Part shown: piece by piece, positions 40,440 to 53,896 of the stretch
Layout of the letters: each line of letters opens with the position of its first letter
Position numbering within the stretch: the stretch's first letter is position 1
Assembly: GCA_019722365.1 (NCBI GenBank)
Contig: JADFUC010002295.1
Coordinates: 372,001 to 436,000 of the forward strand
Direction: 5' to 3'
Length of the DNA stretch: 64,000 nt
Origin: Lithospermum erythrorhizon
Lineage: Eukaryota > Streptophyta > Magnoliopsida > Boraginales > Boraginaceae
The notes under the pieces: model-generated
The model's input: only the letters and a program-made list of their open reading frames with translations
Told to the model about the DNA's origin: nothing
Database searches by the model: none
Made by a program: the position numbers and the translations under genes

Positions 40440-41099
40440 GCAGTAAGTTACGGTTATAGTACACAATAAATATACATATCAATTTCTTTAAAATTACACA
40501 ATTTAACCATAACTTACTATATCATATCTTTAATGAATTGTAACATTTCTCATATTAATTGAATGAGCATAACAAAAAGTTCTCCAAATTTATATTAAGA
40601 TAGACATATCAAATTGTTGGAAATTTCCGACAAAGACATCGGGAGTTGGTCGAGGGTTGGCTTCCTCTCCGACCAACGCCGGGCACACTTTCCTGCCCAT
40701 TTCGGTGTGTAGGTCAGGACCCCGGTGTTGTAAAGCCCGACTTATATTGACCAGTTCATTCTGTGATTTTTGATGATTTTGAAGCGATTATATATATAGT
40801 TTGAGCCGGTTTTTTAGAGGGGCAACTGGATTTTCCATTCTTAACATCTTCAAAATCAATTCTGTCTATCATATAGAACATAAATTTAGTCTGAGTTCTA
40901 GCGATTAATTTGTGTGATACTTGAGGGTGATTAGTATCTTTGAGGGCAGATTCGATCCACCGTATCATTATTGAAGTCAGAAATAGTCTTAAGAACAGCA
41001 GTATTATTCGTGCCGAGGAATCGTAATTTACTTTGTTTAAATTGTTCAAATTCTAATATTGGAGTTTGGGGTGTGGGCGTTAGCAAATGTTCTGATTTC

Positions 41100-41545
41100 A
41101 AAATGAATAAACTAAGGAGAAAAGATATTGAATGTATCTTTATAGGATAACTTCTAATATGAAGGCCTATAGGTTCCAGAGGTTATCGAACGAATGATCA
41201 TTAATGGGTGAAATTATGGACTCATGATGTGGTATTTGATGAGAACCGTTTGACAATGATTCCCAATCCACGTGATTTAATTGTTGACACTAGAATTAGA
41301 GGTCATGAAAATGTGCATAATGAATATGATTCTCCTAGTGGTGAGACTTCTCAAGTTAGGAGAAGTAAGAGAGCACGAACATCTAAAGATTTCGGTACAG
41401 ATTTCTTTATGTTTCTAAATTGGAAGGTGATAAAACTGATGATGAAATGGACTTGATCATGGATATTGAGTTTGAAATTAATAAGTATAAACTTGTAGGT
41501 TGTAAATTATGGATTTTCAAGAGAAAATGAAAGTCAATGTACAAT
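41100..41545 (+). mobile_element. Ty1/copia retrotransposon fragment (integrase end to RT start)
   Basis: Broken frames read KLRRKDIECIFIG and KAYRF-like wording, then VVFDENR, RRSKRARTSKDFGTDFFMFL (about 41370-41420) and KLVGCKLWIFKRK (about 41490-41530). These are the hallmarks, in order, of the region between integrase and reverse transcriptase of copia polyproteins. Internal deletion and stops show it is dead. Diverged direct repeats at 40767-41010 and 41575-41780 flank it and could be LTR remains. Confidence 0.75.
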
Positions 41546-44500
41546 CTACTGAACCATTTAAGTGACGATTTTGGCAGGTTTTGAAGCGATTTTATATATC
41601 TTTGGGCGGTTTTGAGGAGAAGTAATGGGCTTTTTCATCATAACATATCCAAAATCAATTTCTCTCTGTATCCTATCATTATCCTTGGTGCAAAGGTTCT
41701 CTTGATTAATTTGTGTGCTTGTGGGGCCATTAACGTTGAGCAGGAAGAATAACAGAAGAGAACTTTGTGGCTAGAAAGTTAAAAATTTGAAACGTCAATG
41801 AGAACTGTCTTTGACGATATAAAAAATACTGTAGGATTTGCCCTCTGCAGAAAGTGCTTAGGTGCATTTGCTTGAGCAAGCGGTTCCCGAGGATCTGATG
41901 GATAGAACGGCCTCTGTAGAAACATACAGAAGTGGTGTTGACCAAAGAGAGCGAGTTTTAGCAGAAAATATTTTGTTTTATTTTGTGAGTGGATGATTCG
42001 TTTTCTTTGTGTCTTGTGATGGAAATTACAAATTATAGGTGAGTCTTGGGGGTGGTGATCGGTCATTACATTTACTACTACTTATTAATTTCTTTAGCTG
42101 CGGTAGTTAATAGGCGTAACGGCCACTCACGAATGCTTCGTGAATGTTGTGCTCTTCGTTTCACAACGGTAGAAGGAAAAGGTCTATGGCCTTTGAGTGC
42201 AGATAATATCCAGAAAATGAGTCTTGAGTTATTAAGACCTCCCAGACCCCAGGCCCGACTCGGATTATTATTATCGTTATATTATCAAGCGAACTAATGA
42301 TACCGACGAACACTTGGCGTCGCACAACACCTGACGTTACGTGACTGACTTTTCTGATTCTACTAAAGTGAGCCATTATAAAGTGAATCGCATTCACTCA
42401 GGTAATAAAGTATTGATAAAGTCACATAAAATTGCATTCATTTTCAACATTAACAATATGGTAGAATTCTTAGTATCCTGAGGCGTTAGATGGAGGCCCC
42501 GGCTTACGTTATTAGGCGAAATAATCTTAAGAACAACATTAGTGCTTGAGGTCTCATTTACTTTATTTCATATGTTTATCTCGATAACACTTGTTGGAAC
42601 ACAAAGTCCTTATTTTCATAGTTAACAAAAACATTTAACAATTTGTTTCGGAAAATGAAAACGTTAAAAAAGGTCATGCCTTATTGAAAGACGTTCCATT
42701 AAATTATTAGGATGGAGGTATTAATATGTTCATTCAAGTTATGCATCATTGCAATATTATTAGCACGTGAATTGAGTTCGTAAAATATGTTTTGTAATTT
42801 GAACTCAAGCATAAAACGATTAAAAGTTAAAACGAGAGAATATTGTAATTAGAAAGGTCAAATATTGCGATTCCATGAGTCCGATTTTTACTACTAAGTT
42901 ATTATTTAATATATCAGAATATTAAATGACAAATAAGTCAATTCCATCTAATAACAAATATGAAAAAATATAACTCCTACATTAACTTTTCCATTCCAAT
43001 TTAGCAACAAATTTTCCTAAAATAAAAGATTTTTAATTTATCACATCAAAATAACTTTCAATGCCATTTTTCAATTATACAAATAAAAATTCTTCCCAAA
43101 TCCAGACAATCTATACTCTTTGGAATAGAAAATGCAGATAAATTGGTTAAGAGAATTACCGGTTATAAAAATAAAATAAAAAAATATAAAATATTATTAT
43201 AAAGTTAAAAAATATAAAAGAAAATACATATATAAAACATATTTAAAAAATATATATGTATATATAATACTCATATTTATATGCATATATATATATATAT
43301 TGATATAAACAGAACAATAGTTACCAAAAGCAACATAATAACCACAAAATGTGGTTAGACTGAAAAATCTCTATTGACCATAACAACTAATGATTGTGAC
43401 AAATATGTACAAAGCACAACATGCAGTTGAGTAGGGAAGAATTGTGGGATTTGGTTATGGAAAAGTGATGAATCGTGAAATTGAGGATGAAAATGCAAAT
43501 TTTGTTGAATTAGAAAATAGGTAGAATGACAGACCCTTGAATATTTGTAACCATTGGATTGAAATGATGTGACAGTGATCTAATGGCTTAGATGCATTTA
43601 ATATCAATATAGGAAATTCTTAGTACTACAAAACTCAACTCCGATTGCATCACTAACAAAGTGTTATGTTAGCTTGTTATCAGTTTTTGTCTTTCATTTT
43701 TTAAGGGTATAATACATAATACATAGTATTTTTTTAGAAATTTACAAATTGATGCTTCTGATGTCTTCAACTTTCCGTCTTGGTCATTAGATATTATCTT
43801 TTTTATCAATGATCAAAATTAGTGAGGTATTTTATAGAATTGTTAATTGTTGCCATTTTCATAAAAGCTAGCATTAATTATTCAGCATCTTAGTAATTAT
43901 AGCATGCACGAATATATTTCGGTTGTTGCCTAATTTTACTCAATTTGATTTTTTACCTTTTGATTTCATGCTCTTATTTTCCTTCCTTTTTATATTATAT
44001 GTATATATTTAGATGATTCGTAATTCAAATTTTAAAACATTGATATAATTTTTACTACAGTATTGCATCGTGGTGGGTCCCAAAAACTTCGAATTGAATA
44101 TATATGTAGAAGCTTAATTTGCAAAGGTATTAATCGTTGTATTGTTTATATACATGGAAATGCAATCTTAGCATCTTAATTATGGTATTCGGTTGATAGA
44201 ATGGATACCCCTTGATATGAGGAACGTGTGTATTCTGAGAATCCCAATAAGTAATATATGGACGTAACGTAACAATCTGATAATTACTTTAAATAAAATA
44301 TGTAGAAGCTTGATATATATGATTCGATTTAGTTATATTAACATTAATAGCGTGAAAAAATGTGAAGCAAAGATGTATAAGAATAATATAATGATTAAGA
44401 TGTGTGAAAGAAGAATAAGCAGCAGTAGAGTACATAATTAACATAAACATATATATACAGGCACAAACTAGTTTATTGGTATTACATAAAAACGGATCTT

Positions 44501-46860
44501 GGCTACATTAATGAATGTAGCTATTCTGGCGCTCCGAGTGTGATCTAGACTAATGATGGTCTAGGGATGTTATCTGTCATCGACTCCTCATATTTTACAT
44601 TCGAACTGCGTCTTCGTCCACTCCTCTTGTAATCCTAGACTAAACAATGGTCTAGGGATGTCGTCTATCCGCTTATGCGAGGCTGGAAATGCTTTATCGA
44701 GCGTGTACAAAAGAAATGTTAGTGCATTAGCGAAATCGATGATTAAATGTCATATGAGATCGTGAACCTTCTATGAAGTAGCGCGCAGTTAACTTTCAAA
44801 TGAACATCGTTTGAATATTGATGCTAACCGTAGCCATTATCTGCAATTTACGCGTGACACGTGATATGAATTCGCGTTAGTTCTTTTAGTGTATCGTAAT
44901 CTATGTTGAAATTCCCGCGATCTTATATGCGTTGGTATCATATTTCTAACAACAACATAATATTTCAAAGAGAATAATCAAAAATGATATAGTTTAAACA
45001 ATATTCCAAACAAATAATATTTCATGTTCAAAAAACTTCGATCCCTTTCGATATTTATTACACAAATTGGATTCAAAACTAAATTATTATTAATTCTGCT
45101 CATTGGCTTCAAACTACACTTCTGATTATTTCCAACTATGCTTCAGCAGCGTGTTTAACGCTCGAACATTAATGACATTACGAAAATAATTAATTCTAAC
45201 CGCGGTGCTAATTCACAAAAAAATCATTCGGCGTAAATACATTATGAAACCCGATTCAACATAATATTATACGACCCATTCAACACAAATAGTGTAATTT
45301 TATGAAATTCGCAAAATGAAATTAATTATAATATCAAAAAACGGGTTGGTATAATGCTCCGAGTTTAACGCCGGCATAATCATCAATTTATATTCACGTA
45401 GTCCCGTTATCAGATATTAACTACATTAAATTTGTTTCTTCGATCATTTAATGCATTATAGTTCCATTCGTGATGCTTATGAATTTAAATATTTTGTATT
45501 TTATATTGGTATTAGCAAATAAGGGTAAAAAATCATTAATAGACTTTTAGATAGGGTGCAAGTAATGGACTGATTTAGAAAATTAGTCATTAAATTGGGC
45601 GGAGGAGTATAGTAGACCTTCGTCCCGATAGCTTATGTATGAAATTCAAGTAGGCGTCTTGGGTTGAGAGACATTGTGTAACTCCGTTTTTTAACAATAC
45701 AATTTTCTTACTAAACAATGTGTAGAACAAATACGAATAATTTGGTATGATTAGCTTTTATAGATATATATAGTCCATATAATCTATTTTTTAGGTTGAT
45801 AGATTAAATATTTAGATAATGTATTTTTTCCATTCTTATTTTTTCTTTGTGTAAGAACATCTATTTTCATTTGTTTAAAAAATTAAATTATATAAATTTA
45901 ATATTATAAAAATTCAAATTTTATTATTATAAAAGTATTTTAAAAGACAAATTCAATTACCATAAATTTTATATTTTTAAAATAATTAATATTAATAATT
46001 AATAATTAATTATCAAATTTCCTTCAAAAAGTCAAGCGATAATTAGTTTGGATTGGAGGGAATTAATAGTGGAGGCCTATTATCTATTGTGGAATAGAAC
46101 TTCGTTATTCTACTCTCTAAAAGCCTAACCTATATATAGGGATGTTATCAGTGCGGTTCAAGCCCAGAAAATTCAGGCAAGTGATTTTTAACAATTTGGT
46201 TGGAAAAATCTGACAGAACGAAATTGTAACAAAATAAAAACAGAATCGGTTTGAAACATTGAACCCGAGCAAACTAGCGTAAACTTGTCAATAGAACGAT
46301 TATTTCAGTCAATGTTTGATGTATTTAAAAAACCGATAGAATAAAACATCGTATCTGCAGCTCGCGTTTTCCTTTTAGTGCCTTGAGCCGATTTTGTTCA
46401 TGTGTTTATTTTATACTGTGTTAGATTAAGGAAAAGAATTAAAAAATAACTCTCTAAAACTGAGAAACAATTTTTATATAAACTAAAAAATTAAAATTGT
46501 TATATCATAAAAAAGTTGTCTTAAATTAATAGTTATAATTGATATTTTGAATTATTAAAATTAGAATTTGAGAGAAATAGATAAAGGTTGAAGTCGATAT
46601 GATATTTGTGGTAAATTATAAAAAATTGTAAGTAACATCGATGATTAATTATATGCAATATCCATATCGATCGAACTAAGATTTGTGATAAACTAGGAGT
46701 CTAGGAGTGCCACGTGTGACTTGTTTGCCAAGTTTCTCTAATCTATTTGTACTTCCACTATCAAATCTCTAATATTGAATTGGTGTTGGAGTAGAATTTT
46801 TAGTCGGTTGGTTCCATAAGTACCTCCACGTAAGCCAGGTTGATAATATTAGGCAACTGC

Positions 46861-46868
46861 TATATAAC
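46861..46868 (+). promoter_or_regulatory. Candidate TATA box of the DEAH helicase gene
   Basis: TATATAAC lies 38-45 bases before the start codon. A transcript starting about 30 bases downstream would have a leader of only some 10-15 bases. Confidence 0.4.
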
Positions 46869-46905
46869 AAGTTCGATCAAGAAATAAAGGAGTTAAAAGT
46901 AAAAG

Positions 46906-49182
46906 ATGGATACAAGTGCAATGTGTCTGAAGCGGAAAAGGGAGGAAGCAAGAGAGGAGTACCTGAAGAAGAGGGTAGAAAAGAAATTGAAAGAGTTGAA
47001 AGAAGAAATTGAAGATCAAGTGCTGTTATTTGATGGTGTCAAGTTAACTAAACGAGAACATCGTGAGCTTGCAATCAAGAAACAAACATATGAGATTTGT
47101 AACAAGATGTTCCAAGATGAACATGACCAAAAAGATGTTTGGAAGGCAACACCAAAACATAAATCTGATGAGTTTGTATTTGAAGACCAAATTGATTTTG
47201 TGACGGCGATGGTATTGGATGGTGAGGATTTCGAACAAGATCCCCTGAAAGTTGAAGTGGAATTGGAAAAGGAAGACAGAAAGACATTGCCTATCTATGA
47301 ATATAGGGATGCGTTGCTCGAAGCTATTAATGATCATCAGGTGTTAGTGATTGTGGGAGAGACGGGATCGGGAAAAACGACACAGATACCTCAGTATCTG
47401 CACGAGGCTGGGTACACGAAACGTGGAAAGATCGGGTGTACTCAGCCTCGTAGAGTAGCAGCTATGAGTGTTGCTGCTCGGGTTTCACAGGAATTGGGTG
47501 TGAAACTAGGCCATGAGGTAGGATACTCAATTCGTTTCGAGGATTGCACCTCAGAAAAGACGCTTCTCAAGTACATGACCGATGGCATGCTTCTCCGCGA
47601 GTTCCTTAGGGAGCCTGATCTTGGCAGCTATAGTGTACTTATGATCGACGAGGCTCACGAAAGAACAGTTTCCACAGATATATTGTTTGGTTTGGTTAAG
47701 GACATTGCTCGATTTCGTCCTCATCTCAAATTGCTTATTTCAAGTGCTACTTTGGATGCTGAGAAGTTTAGTGATTTCTTTGATTCTGCTCCAATTTTCA
47801 AAATACCCGGTAGGCGATATCCTGTGGAAATTCATTATACCATGGCACCAGAGGCTGATTACTTGGATGCAGCAATAGTCACAACACTTCAGATCCATGC
47901 TACCCAACCTCCAGGAGATGGTGATATCTTGGTGTTCTTGACCGGGCAGGAGGACATTGAGACCGCGGGGGAGATTCTAAAGCATCGTACACGAGGATTA
48001 GGAACCAAATTACCTGAACTAATAATATGTCCAATCTATGCCAATCTGCCCACGGAACTTCAGTCGAAAATATTTGAACCGACTCCTCAAGGGGCACGGA
48101 AGGTTGTCTTGGCGACGAATATTGCTGAGACGTCATTAACAATAGATGGGATCAAATATGTAGTTGACCCCGGGTTTTGTAAGATGAAATCATATAATCC
48201 GCGAACAGGAATGGAGTCATTGTTGATCACACCTATTTCCAAGGCATCTGCAAACCAACGAGCTGGTCGATCAGGACGAACTGGTCCAGGGAAGTGTTTT
48301 CGATTATATACAGCATACAATTATTACCAGGATTTGGAAGATAACAGTGTCCCTGAGATACAACGGACCAACCTTGCGAACGTTGTTCTTACTCTAGAGA
48401 GTCTTGGCATTCATGATGTGGTAAACTTCGATTTCATGGATCCCCCACCATCTGAAGCTGTAATAAAAGCACTAGAAATGCTTTATGCTTTAGGTGCACT
48501 GAATTCTGATGGTGAATTAACAAAAATTGGTAGAAAAATGGCAGAGTTTCCCCTTGATCCAATGCTCTCGAAAATGATCGTTGCTTCTGACAAATACAAG
48601 TGCTCTGATGAGATCATTACCATAGCCGCAATGCTTTCTGTTGGAAATTCGATCTTTTATCGTCCGCCAAAAGACAAACTAATCCATGCAGATAATGCTA
48701 GACAGAGTTTTCATGAGGGTAATGTTGGGGACCATATTGCATTACTCAACATTTATACCTCCTGGAAGGAAACAGGCTTTGACTCACAATGGTGCTATGA
48801 GAATTACATCCAATTCAGGAGCATGAAGAGAGCTAGAGATATAAGGGATCAACTACAAGGTTTACTTGAAAGAGTTGAGATTCAAACCTCGTCGAATTCT
48901 CAAGATTTTGATGCCATTAAAAAGGCTATAACATCTGGTTTTTTCCTCCACTCTGCAAGACTATACAACAAAGGTTCGACGTCATCGTATCGGACAGTGA
49001 AACATCCACAGATTGTTCATATACACCCAACCTCAGGTTTAGCCAAGGAGGTTTTGCCTAGATGGGTTATCTATAATGAGTTGGTTTTGACCTCAAAGGA
49101 ATATATGCGCCAGGTCACTCAAGTCAAACCAGAGTGGTTGAATGAAATAGCTCCTCACTATTATCAACTGAAGAAACTATAA
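46906..49182 (+). CDS. Intronless DEAH-box pre-mRNA-splicing helicase (Prp2/DHX16, plant DEAH1/ESP3-like)
   Basis: A single uninterrupted frame of 758 residues. Helicase motifs are intact: [10 protein letters not shown] (151-159), CTQPRRVAA (178-186), II DEAH (248-251), III SAT (280-282), [13 protein letters not shown] (342-354), [13 protein letters not shown] (404-415) and [12 protein letters not shown] (451-460). The winged-helix/ratchet/OB region runs to [20 protein letters not shown] at the end. Prp2 drives the ATP-dependent remodelling that activates the spliceosome. The family is about 1040 residues in plants. This copy begins within the charged region ([20 protein letters not shown]), lacks several hundred N-terminal residues and parts of the linker, and stops shortly after the OB fold. 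Relatives have introns as far as I recall, so a retrocopy is likely. The open frame argues for selection or recent origin. Confidence 0.94.
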   Translation: MDTSAMCLKRKREEAREEYLKKRVEKKLKELKEEIEDQVLLFDGVKLTKREHRELAIKKQTYEICNKMFQDEHDQKDVWKATPKHKSDEFVFEDQIDFVTAMVLDGEDFEQDPLKVEVELEKEDRKTLPIYEYRDALLEAINDHQVLVIVGETGSGKTTQIPQYLHEAGYTKRGKIGCTQPRRVAAMSVAARVSQELGVKLGHEVGYSIRFEDCTSEKTLLKYMTDGMLLREFLREPDLGSYSVLMIDEAHERTVSTDILFGLVKDIARFRPHLKLLISSATLDAEKFSDFFDSAPIFKIPGRRYPVEIHYTMAPEADYLDAAIVTTLQIHATQPPGDGDILVFLTGQEDIETAGEILKHRTRGLGTKLPELIICPIYANLPTELQSKIFEPTPQGARKVVLATNIAETSLTIDGIKYVVDPGFCKMKSYNPRTGMESLLITPISKASANQRAGRSGRTGPGKCFRLYTAYNYYQDLEDNSVPEIQRTNLANVVLTLESLGIHDVVNFDFMDPPPSEAVIKALEMLYALGALNSDGELTKIGRKMAEFPLDPMLSKMIVASDKYKCSDEIITIAAMLSVGNSIFYRPPKDKLIHADNARQSFHEGNVGDHIALLNIYTSWKETGFDSQWCYENYIQFRSMKRARDIRDQLQGLLERVEIQTSSNSQDFDAIKKAITSGFFLHSARLYNKGSTSSYRTVKHPQIVHIHPTSGLAKEVLPRWVIYNELVLTSKEYMRQVTQVKPEWLNEIAPHYYQLKKL

Positions 49183-52045
49183 GATTCTTTGCAGATTGTA
49201 ACCCCCTTTTTAAACAACTAATTTGTTTTCATATCATTCTCTTTTTTGGTTTTCATGCTTCACTTTTTAAGAGAAGTTAAGTTCGTTAAAACTTTGTTGA
49301 GTAATGGTTCATTAATAATTAAAAAATACAATTATATTATTTTTGATATATTTTAACTTTTTTTAGTGCATTTAGGTAATAAATTATCATTTTTTATAAT
49401 AAAAAATATTAATGTCAATTATATAAGCATATTTTTAACTTTTTAATGTCTGTACAAACTTGTTTAACGAATTTTGGTACACATTTTAATTAAGTGAATA
49501 AAATAATTTTTTTTTTCTTGTACCGTCTTACTTGTTTTTTTAGTAATGTAGTTTTCATTTGAAATTTCGTACATATGAATATTAATGACGTTAATAGTAT
49601 CGTGTAATGAGCAATAGCAGATTCTCTTTTATATATACTAGTAAAATGTTTCAAATATTTAAGCGATATAATAAATAAAAGTAATTAACTATTTACGTAA
49701 ATTTATAAATTATACTTTTTGATTTAGATTATAATTCATTTGTTCATAGTTATATGATCCCTTAATTTTTTAATAATATGATTTAATAATATATTTAAGT
49801 TTTTATTTATATATTTATTCTTGAAAATTTTTCAAGGTTTAATAAAGAGATATACATTATGTAAAACTTTTTTATTGCAACATCGCACCACATTTAGTAA
49901 AGTACACCTGTGTTATTTATTTATTATTAGAAAACTCAACTTTATCAATTTTTTAGTAGTATAAATTATTCATAGTTCTACTATTCAATTTTATTTTATT
50001 TTTTATTTTAACATATTTTAATTGATGATTTGGAACAATATGTTGCCTGTTGAATAATATCAAGACTTTTTTAATGAATTACGATTTTAGCATGAAATAG
50101 CCGAAAGAGGCAGCATAATACGTACTTGTTCGAATGTGAAGCACTCCAAATGAATTATATTGAAAATTAATGAAATAAAGGGGACATAGCACTTATAAGA
50201 GCTATATGTAATGCGATAATTTTTACAACGTATTTTAATTATTAGACTCCAGCAATCTATGTAAAATAAAATACAAACTAGTATTACAAAGTAATATAGA
50301 ATCCAGTGTTAAATTCACATTAGTTTTAACTTTGAAATAAGAACTAACTTACTGACGACCCCTTATACGACTCTTTGCTTTCTTTTTCATCAATATATAT
50401 TTTTTACATTGTAATAATTTCTCGATCCTTAAATTGATCCTACAAAAATTGAAAAAGATACACACCTTTATATACTTATATATGACTTATATGTAAATAT
50501 ATTCAATTTTTTGTACATCGTAGCTGCATGCTAGTAAATTATTTTGTTATAAAATATTAAATTAATAGTTTTTATGGTAAAAGTAGTCATTATGCTCTAT
50601 AGATCCTACAATTGATTATCAAAAATACTAACACAATTAGTTATCAAAAAATACTAACATAACATTATTTTACTTTTATCACAATTCAATTATAATATGA
50701 CTCTTCCCTATTTTCTCAAATTATTAACTCAATATATAATATTTGATGTTTTTTAATAAATGGCGACTTATAGAAACATTTTAATTAATTAAAGAAGATA
50801 TCTGATTCTATTTTAATTATGTGAAATTGTCATAATGAAATACTAATTAGTATATTTTCTATTGATATGATTTTATTTATGTAACAACTTAACCATTACT
50901 AAAGCTGGTGCTTGCTTTGCGAAAACGCTATATGAGGTGCTTTCCATTTCAATAAAATGAAGTTGATTAAAAATTAAAAATAATTATTATCTATGTTATA
51001 TTACTATATAATACTCAATTGATATAAAGAAAGTATTATATAAGTATTTCCTTAATTGTTCTATTTTGATACAAAATATAAACTATTAAAGGATAAAAAA
51101 CAATATTGAGAGGTTGGTAAAGTTATTAAAATATTAATTTCATTAAAATTTAATTATATTGGATGTAATTATATTGAAATTAAATAGAATTTTATTTATA
51201 ATTAAAATTAAAAATGATATGGGTAATTCATTCTGAGCTTCGTTAAAAATTATCAGGTGCAAAGTCATATATATTACCAGTATTCTAATAGGTATGAAAT
51301 TGATTAGTTACTCTATAACAAATTAAAAGTTCTAACAGCATTTGCATATAAATCAGTTCCGAACTATTTGGTAGGCAAAGGATCAGTCGTATCTCTCACA
51401 GGGGTGCGATGGAGGATTTTAGGAAGGAGTCAGAAAGCAGGATTTTTGGTTGTGAAAAATCTTGAAAAATCAGGATCGATTATCAGAAATGGGTTTTAAG
51501 TAGGATTTCGGGGACATTTTCGGTTACGATTTTGGTACTCGTCGGTTGGTAGAATTTTTATTATATTTTAAGAATTTCTACGTTTTGATTTTGGGTTAGT
51601 ATGTCTGATATTCTGATATGATAATAATAAGCTCAGTCGAAATAATAACATAATAAAGTTCAAAACTCTAAATCTAAGCATGTGAATAATGTGAAGAGTT
51701 GAATGTCACGAATCTAATAATAGGATTCGAATATTAAATCTGATAATAATAATAAGTTCGATTATTAGAATCTTAGAATATTAATAAATTCCGATCTTAC
51801 AAAATAAATGCTCGAAATAAATGGAATGCATTCAAAACAGCTACCAGACAACTCTCAAGAAATCATTGCCTTTATTGAGTAGCAAATCGAAGATATGTAC
51901 AGCAGATGAATTTGCACTAGCAACAAATGAAAGTACTGCGAAGGTATTACGCGAGATGAACATCCAGATCGGTCAGGATTTATATCCGGTTCGAATTTTC
52001 CATCGGCATCAACCCACGACCCTAATCTCTACTGCCCCTCTTTTC
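49183..52045. other. AT-rich spacer between the DEAH and LTPG genes
   Basis: The helicase 3' UTR (about 100-200 bases) is followed by very AT-rich DNA without recognisable genes or clear element ends. An open frame at 51821-52177 overlaps the LTPG promoter and is not supported as a gene. Confidence 0.6.
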
Positions 52046-52053
52046 TATATAAA
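52046..52053 (+). promoter_or_regulatory. TATA box of the LTPG-like gene
   Basis: TATATAAA lies 47 bases before the first ATG, so the core promoter looks intact although the coding region is damaged. Confidence 0.55.
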
Positions 52054-52099
52054 CATACTCCAGAGTAAAAACAATTATTCAAAAACAACAAGTGTCACA

Positions 52100-53501
52100 A
52101 TGTTGATGCTATTTTCTTGGTTTTTGTGGCATTATGCCCCAGGTAGGCGGAGGGTGAGGAATCAGCCTCCATCATGAAGGTCCTTCCAAAGTATCTCCAT
52201 CAACCATCGACGCCTACACCTTCTTGCTGTGTTCCATTGAATAAGTTTGTTTCCACTGATGCAAAATGCCTTTGTGATGTTTTTACTCAAGAAGATGCAT
52301 TGAATCTTGCAAAGGGATGTGGTGCTACTGTTGATACATCTTTCTGCAACATTGGTTTGTCTATTATTTACCATAATATTTGAATCAAAATTATTATATA
52401 AACAGTATATATAAAAATGAAAGAAAATTTACAGTTCATTCTAAGTTTTGATTCAAATTAGTCAAAAATATAAATTATATCATTTATGATATTTTCTTTT
52501 TTCCTTTTAATTTATTAATATGTACCATTTTATCAAAAAATCATTAATGTTGATATAGAAAACTTATTTTTAACTTTTAGGTAATCACATGCCATTTTGT
52601 TGTGAATTTTGGTCATTTAATTAAGTGTGAAATAATTTTGGTTTAAATTTTCACGCTTTGTCTGTTTAGAATGATCATTTTAGTAAATGTGTATCATTTT
52701 CATTGAAGTTTAATTTTTATATGATGTGTATAAACATTAATGAACCGTATCATTAATGAGCAGATTGCCATATAAAAATATTACATATTTTCCATTGATT
52801 CTATTAAATATCATGGAAACACGTATTAAAATACTTCACTTCAAAAGCAAAGGTCAAGAGACAAAACTTTAGAATGGGGGTATATCAATCTTTAGTTTCA
52901 ATTTGATTGACTTGTTCTATTTTGTTATAGGTGCATCATCCTCAACTGACTTACATCATCACATTTCAAACTTTAGCGGTAAGTATTTGGTTTCCCTTAA
53001 TAATACCATAGATCATAAGATTGTCGTATTTGGCCTTTTGAATTTTAATAATTGAAACATGCTTAAAACAATACTGACTGTGTTGTATAATATTGATGAA
53101 AAATATATCAATAGAAACTGAAATAATTTGAAATATATTTTCGTTTATATATTTTAAATGAAATATTATAAAAAAGCAAATAAAATATCTACGTCAAAAT
53201 TATTATCAAAGAAATAAAAAATCTGTCGTTTAGAGGCCCGGACGGAGAATGTATAGATTAGCAACATGTTTATTAGATGTATAAATTTACACGTTCCAAT
53301 TCCTGTTTGCCAGGTCCCTCATTAGACAAGAATTTGACAGCCGGAGGTGCACAATCAAAGCTTTCATTAGGTAAAAAGAAGAAGGATAAGAAGAAGAAGA
53401 AGAAGAAGAAAAAAGAAAAGTCTGCAGCAAATCCTTTATCAAAATTTAGAGGGTCTTCAGTACTAGTTGTTTTAATTTGTATGGAGTATTTGTTGTTATA
53501 A
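52100..53501 (+). pseudogene. GPI-anchored non-specific lipid transfer protein (LTPG/VAS-like), damaged
   Basis: Three exons fit: 52100-52354, 52931-52978 and 53314-53501. The mature part reads AEGEESASIMK, then YLHQPSTPTPSCCVPLNKF, TDAKCLCDVF and TQEDALNLAKGCG through TSFCN, like plant LTPG proteins of the VAS type. These carry lipids in the cell wall and are held by a GPI anchor. Exon 3 ends in a hydrophobic tail (SSVLVVLICMEYLLL), as for an anchor signal. Damage: a hydrophobic AIFLVFVALC segment in the mature frame lacks an in-frame ATG (the ATGs are one base out), a TAG at about 52144-52146 interrupts before AEGEE, the first two of the eight Cys are missing, and about ten residues before TQEDAL are gone. 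Exon 3 also has a run of about 15 Lys broken by Asp, from an AAG repeat. Confidence 0.68.
53378..53419. repeat. (AAG)n microsatellite in LTPG exon 3
   Basis: A nearly pure AAG tract encodes the poly-lysine stretch between the mature domain and the anchor-like tail. Confidence 0.85.
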
Positions 53502-53896
53502 ATGTTTAAAATGCATAAATACTAGAATAAGTGGAAGAGCTACGGAGTATAAGAGGGAGTATAATAGTCTCCCATAAATTTTGAAAGATAAAAATATTTA
53601 CTAGTATTAAAAAAATAGAATTCTATTATTCATTAATTCAAAACTTATGTTGTTTGTGTCCTTATATTTTTATATTTTCCTTTGTTTGTTTAATATTAAT
53701 TCCTTCATCATCCATACATAAAATTTGTGATTCGCCACTCATTTAAACCAGGATTCCTCCATAACCTTCCAACTAATATTTAGATTGAAATAAAAGACAA
53801 TTAAAATATGACTTACTTTCAGTACACACATATATTTATTTGATCTCACTACTCAAACACCAAAGAAATCAAACATTTTCGGCAGTGAGGCATCAA

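Larger units (their letters stand above)
40440..46905. other. Spacer between the Nudix and DEAH genes
   Basis: A decayed copia element occupies about 41.1-41.55 kb, between two diverged direct repeats. Sequence around 44.5-45.7 kb has higher complexity and a short direct repeat ('aatggtctagggatg' near 44558 and 44652) but no recognisable gene. An AT microsatellite lies at about 43286-43302. A stretch from about 46138 begins TAGGGATGTTATCAGTGCGG, like a hAT terminus, but has no partner end. Confidence 0.55.

Noticed and set aside
46138..46300. hAT-like left terminus upstream of the DEAH gene
   Set aside because: Only a start resembling TAGGGATGT was found; no partner end or 8-bp duplication.
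47044..48320. Frames on the minus strand and in other phases within the DEAH gene
   Set aside because: Shadows of a long, motif-verified coding frame.
51821..52177. Plus-strand frame of 118 codons ahead of LTPG
   Set aside because: It covers the LTPG TATA box and signal-peptide region in another frame; no conserved domain is visible.
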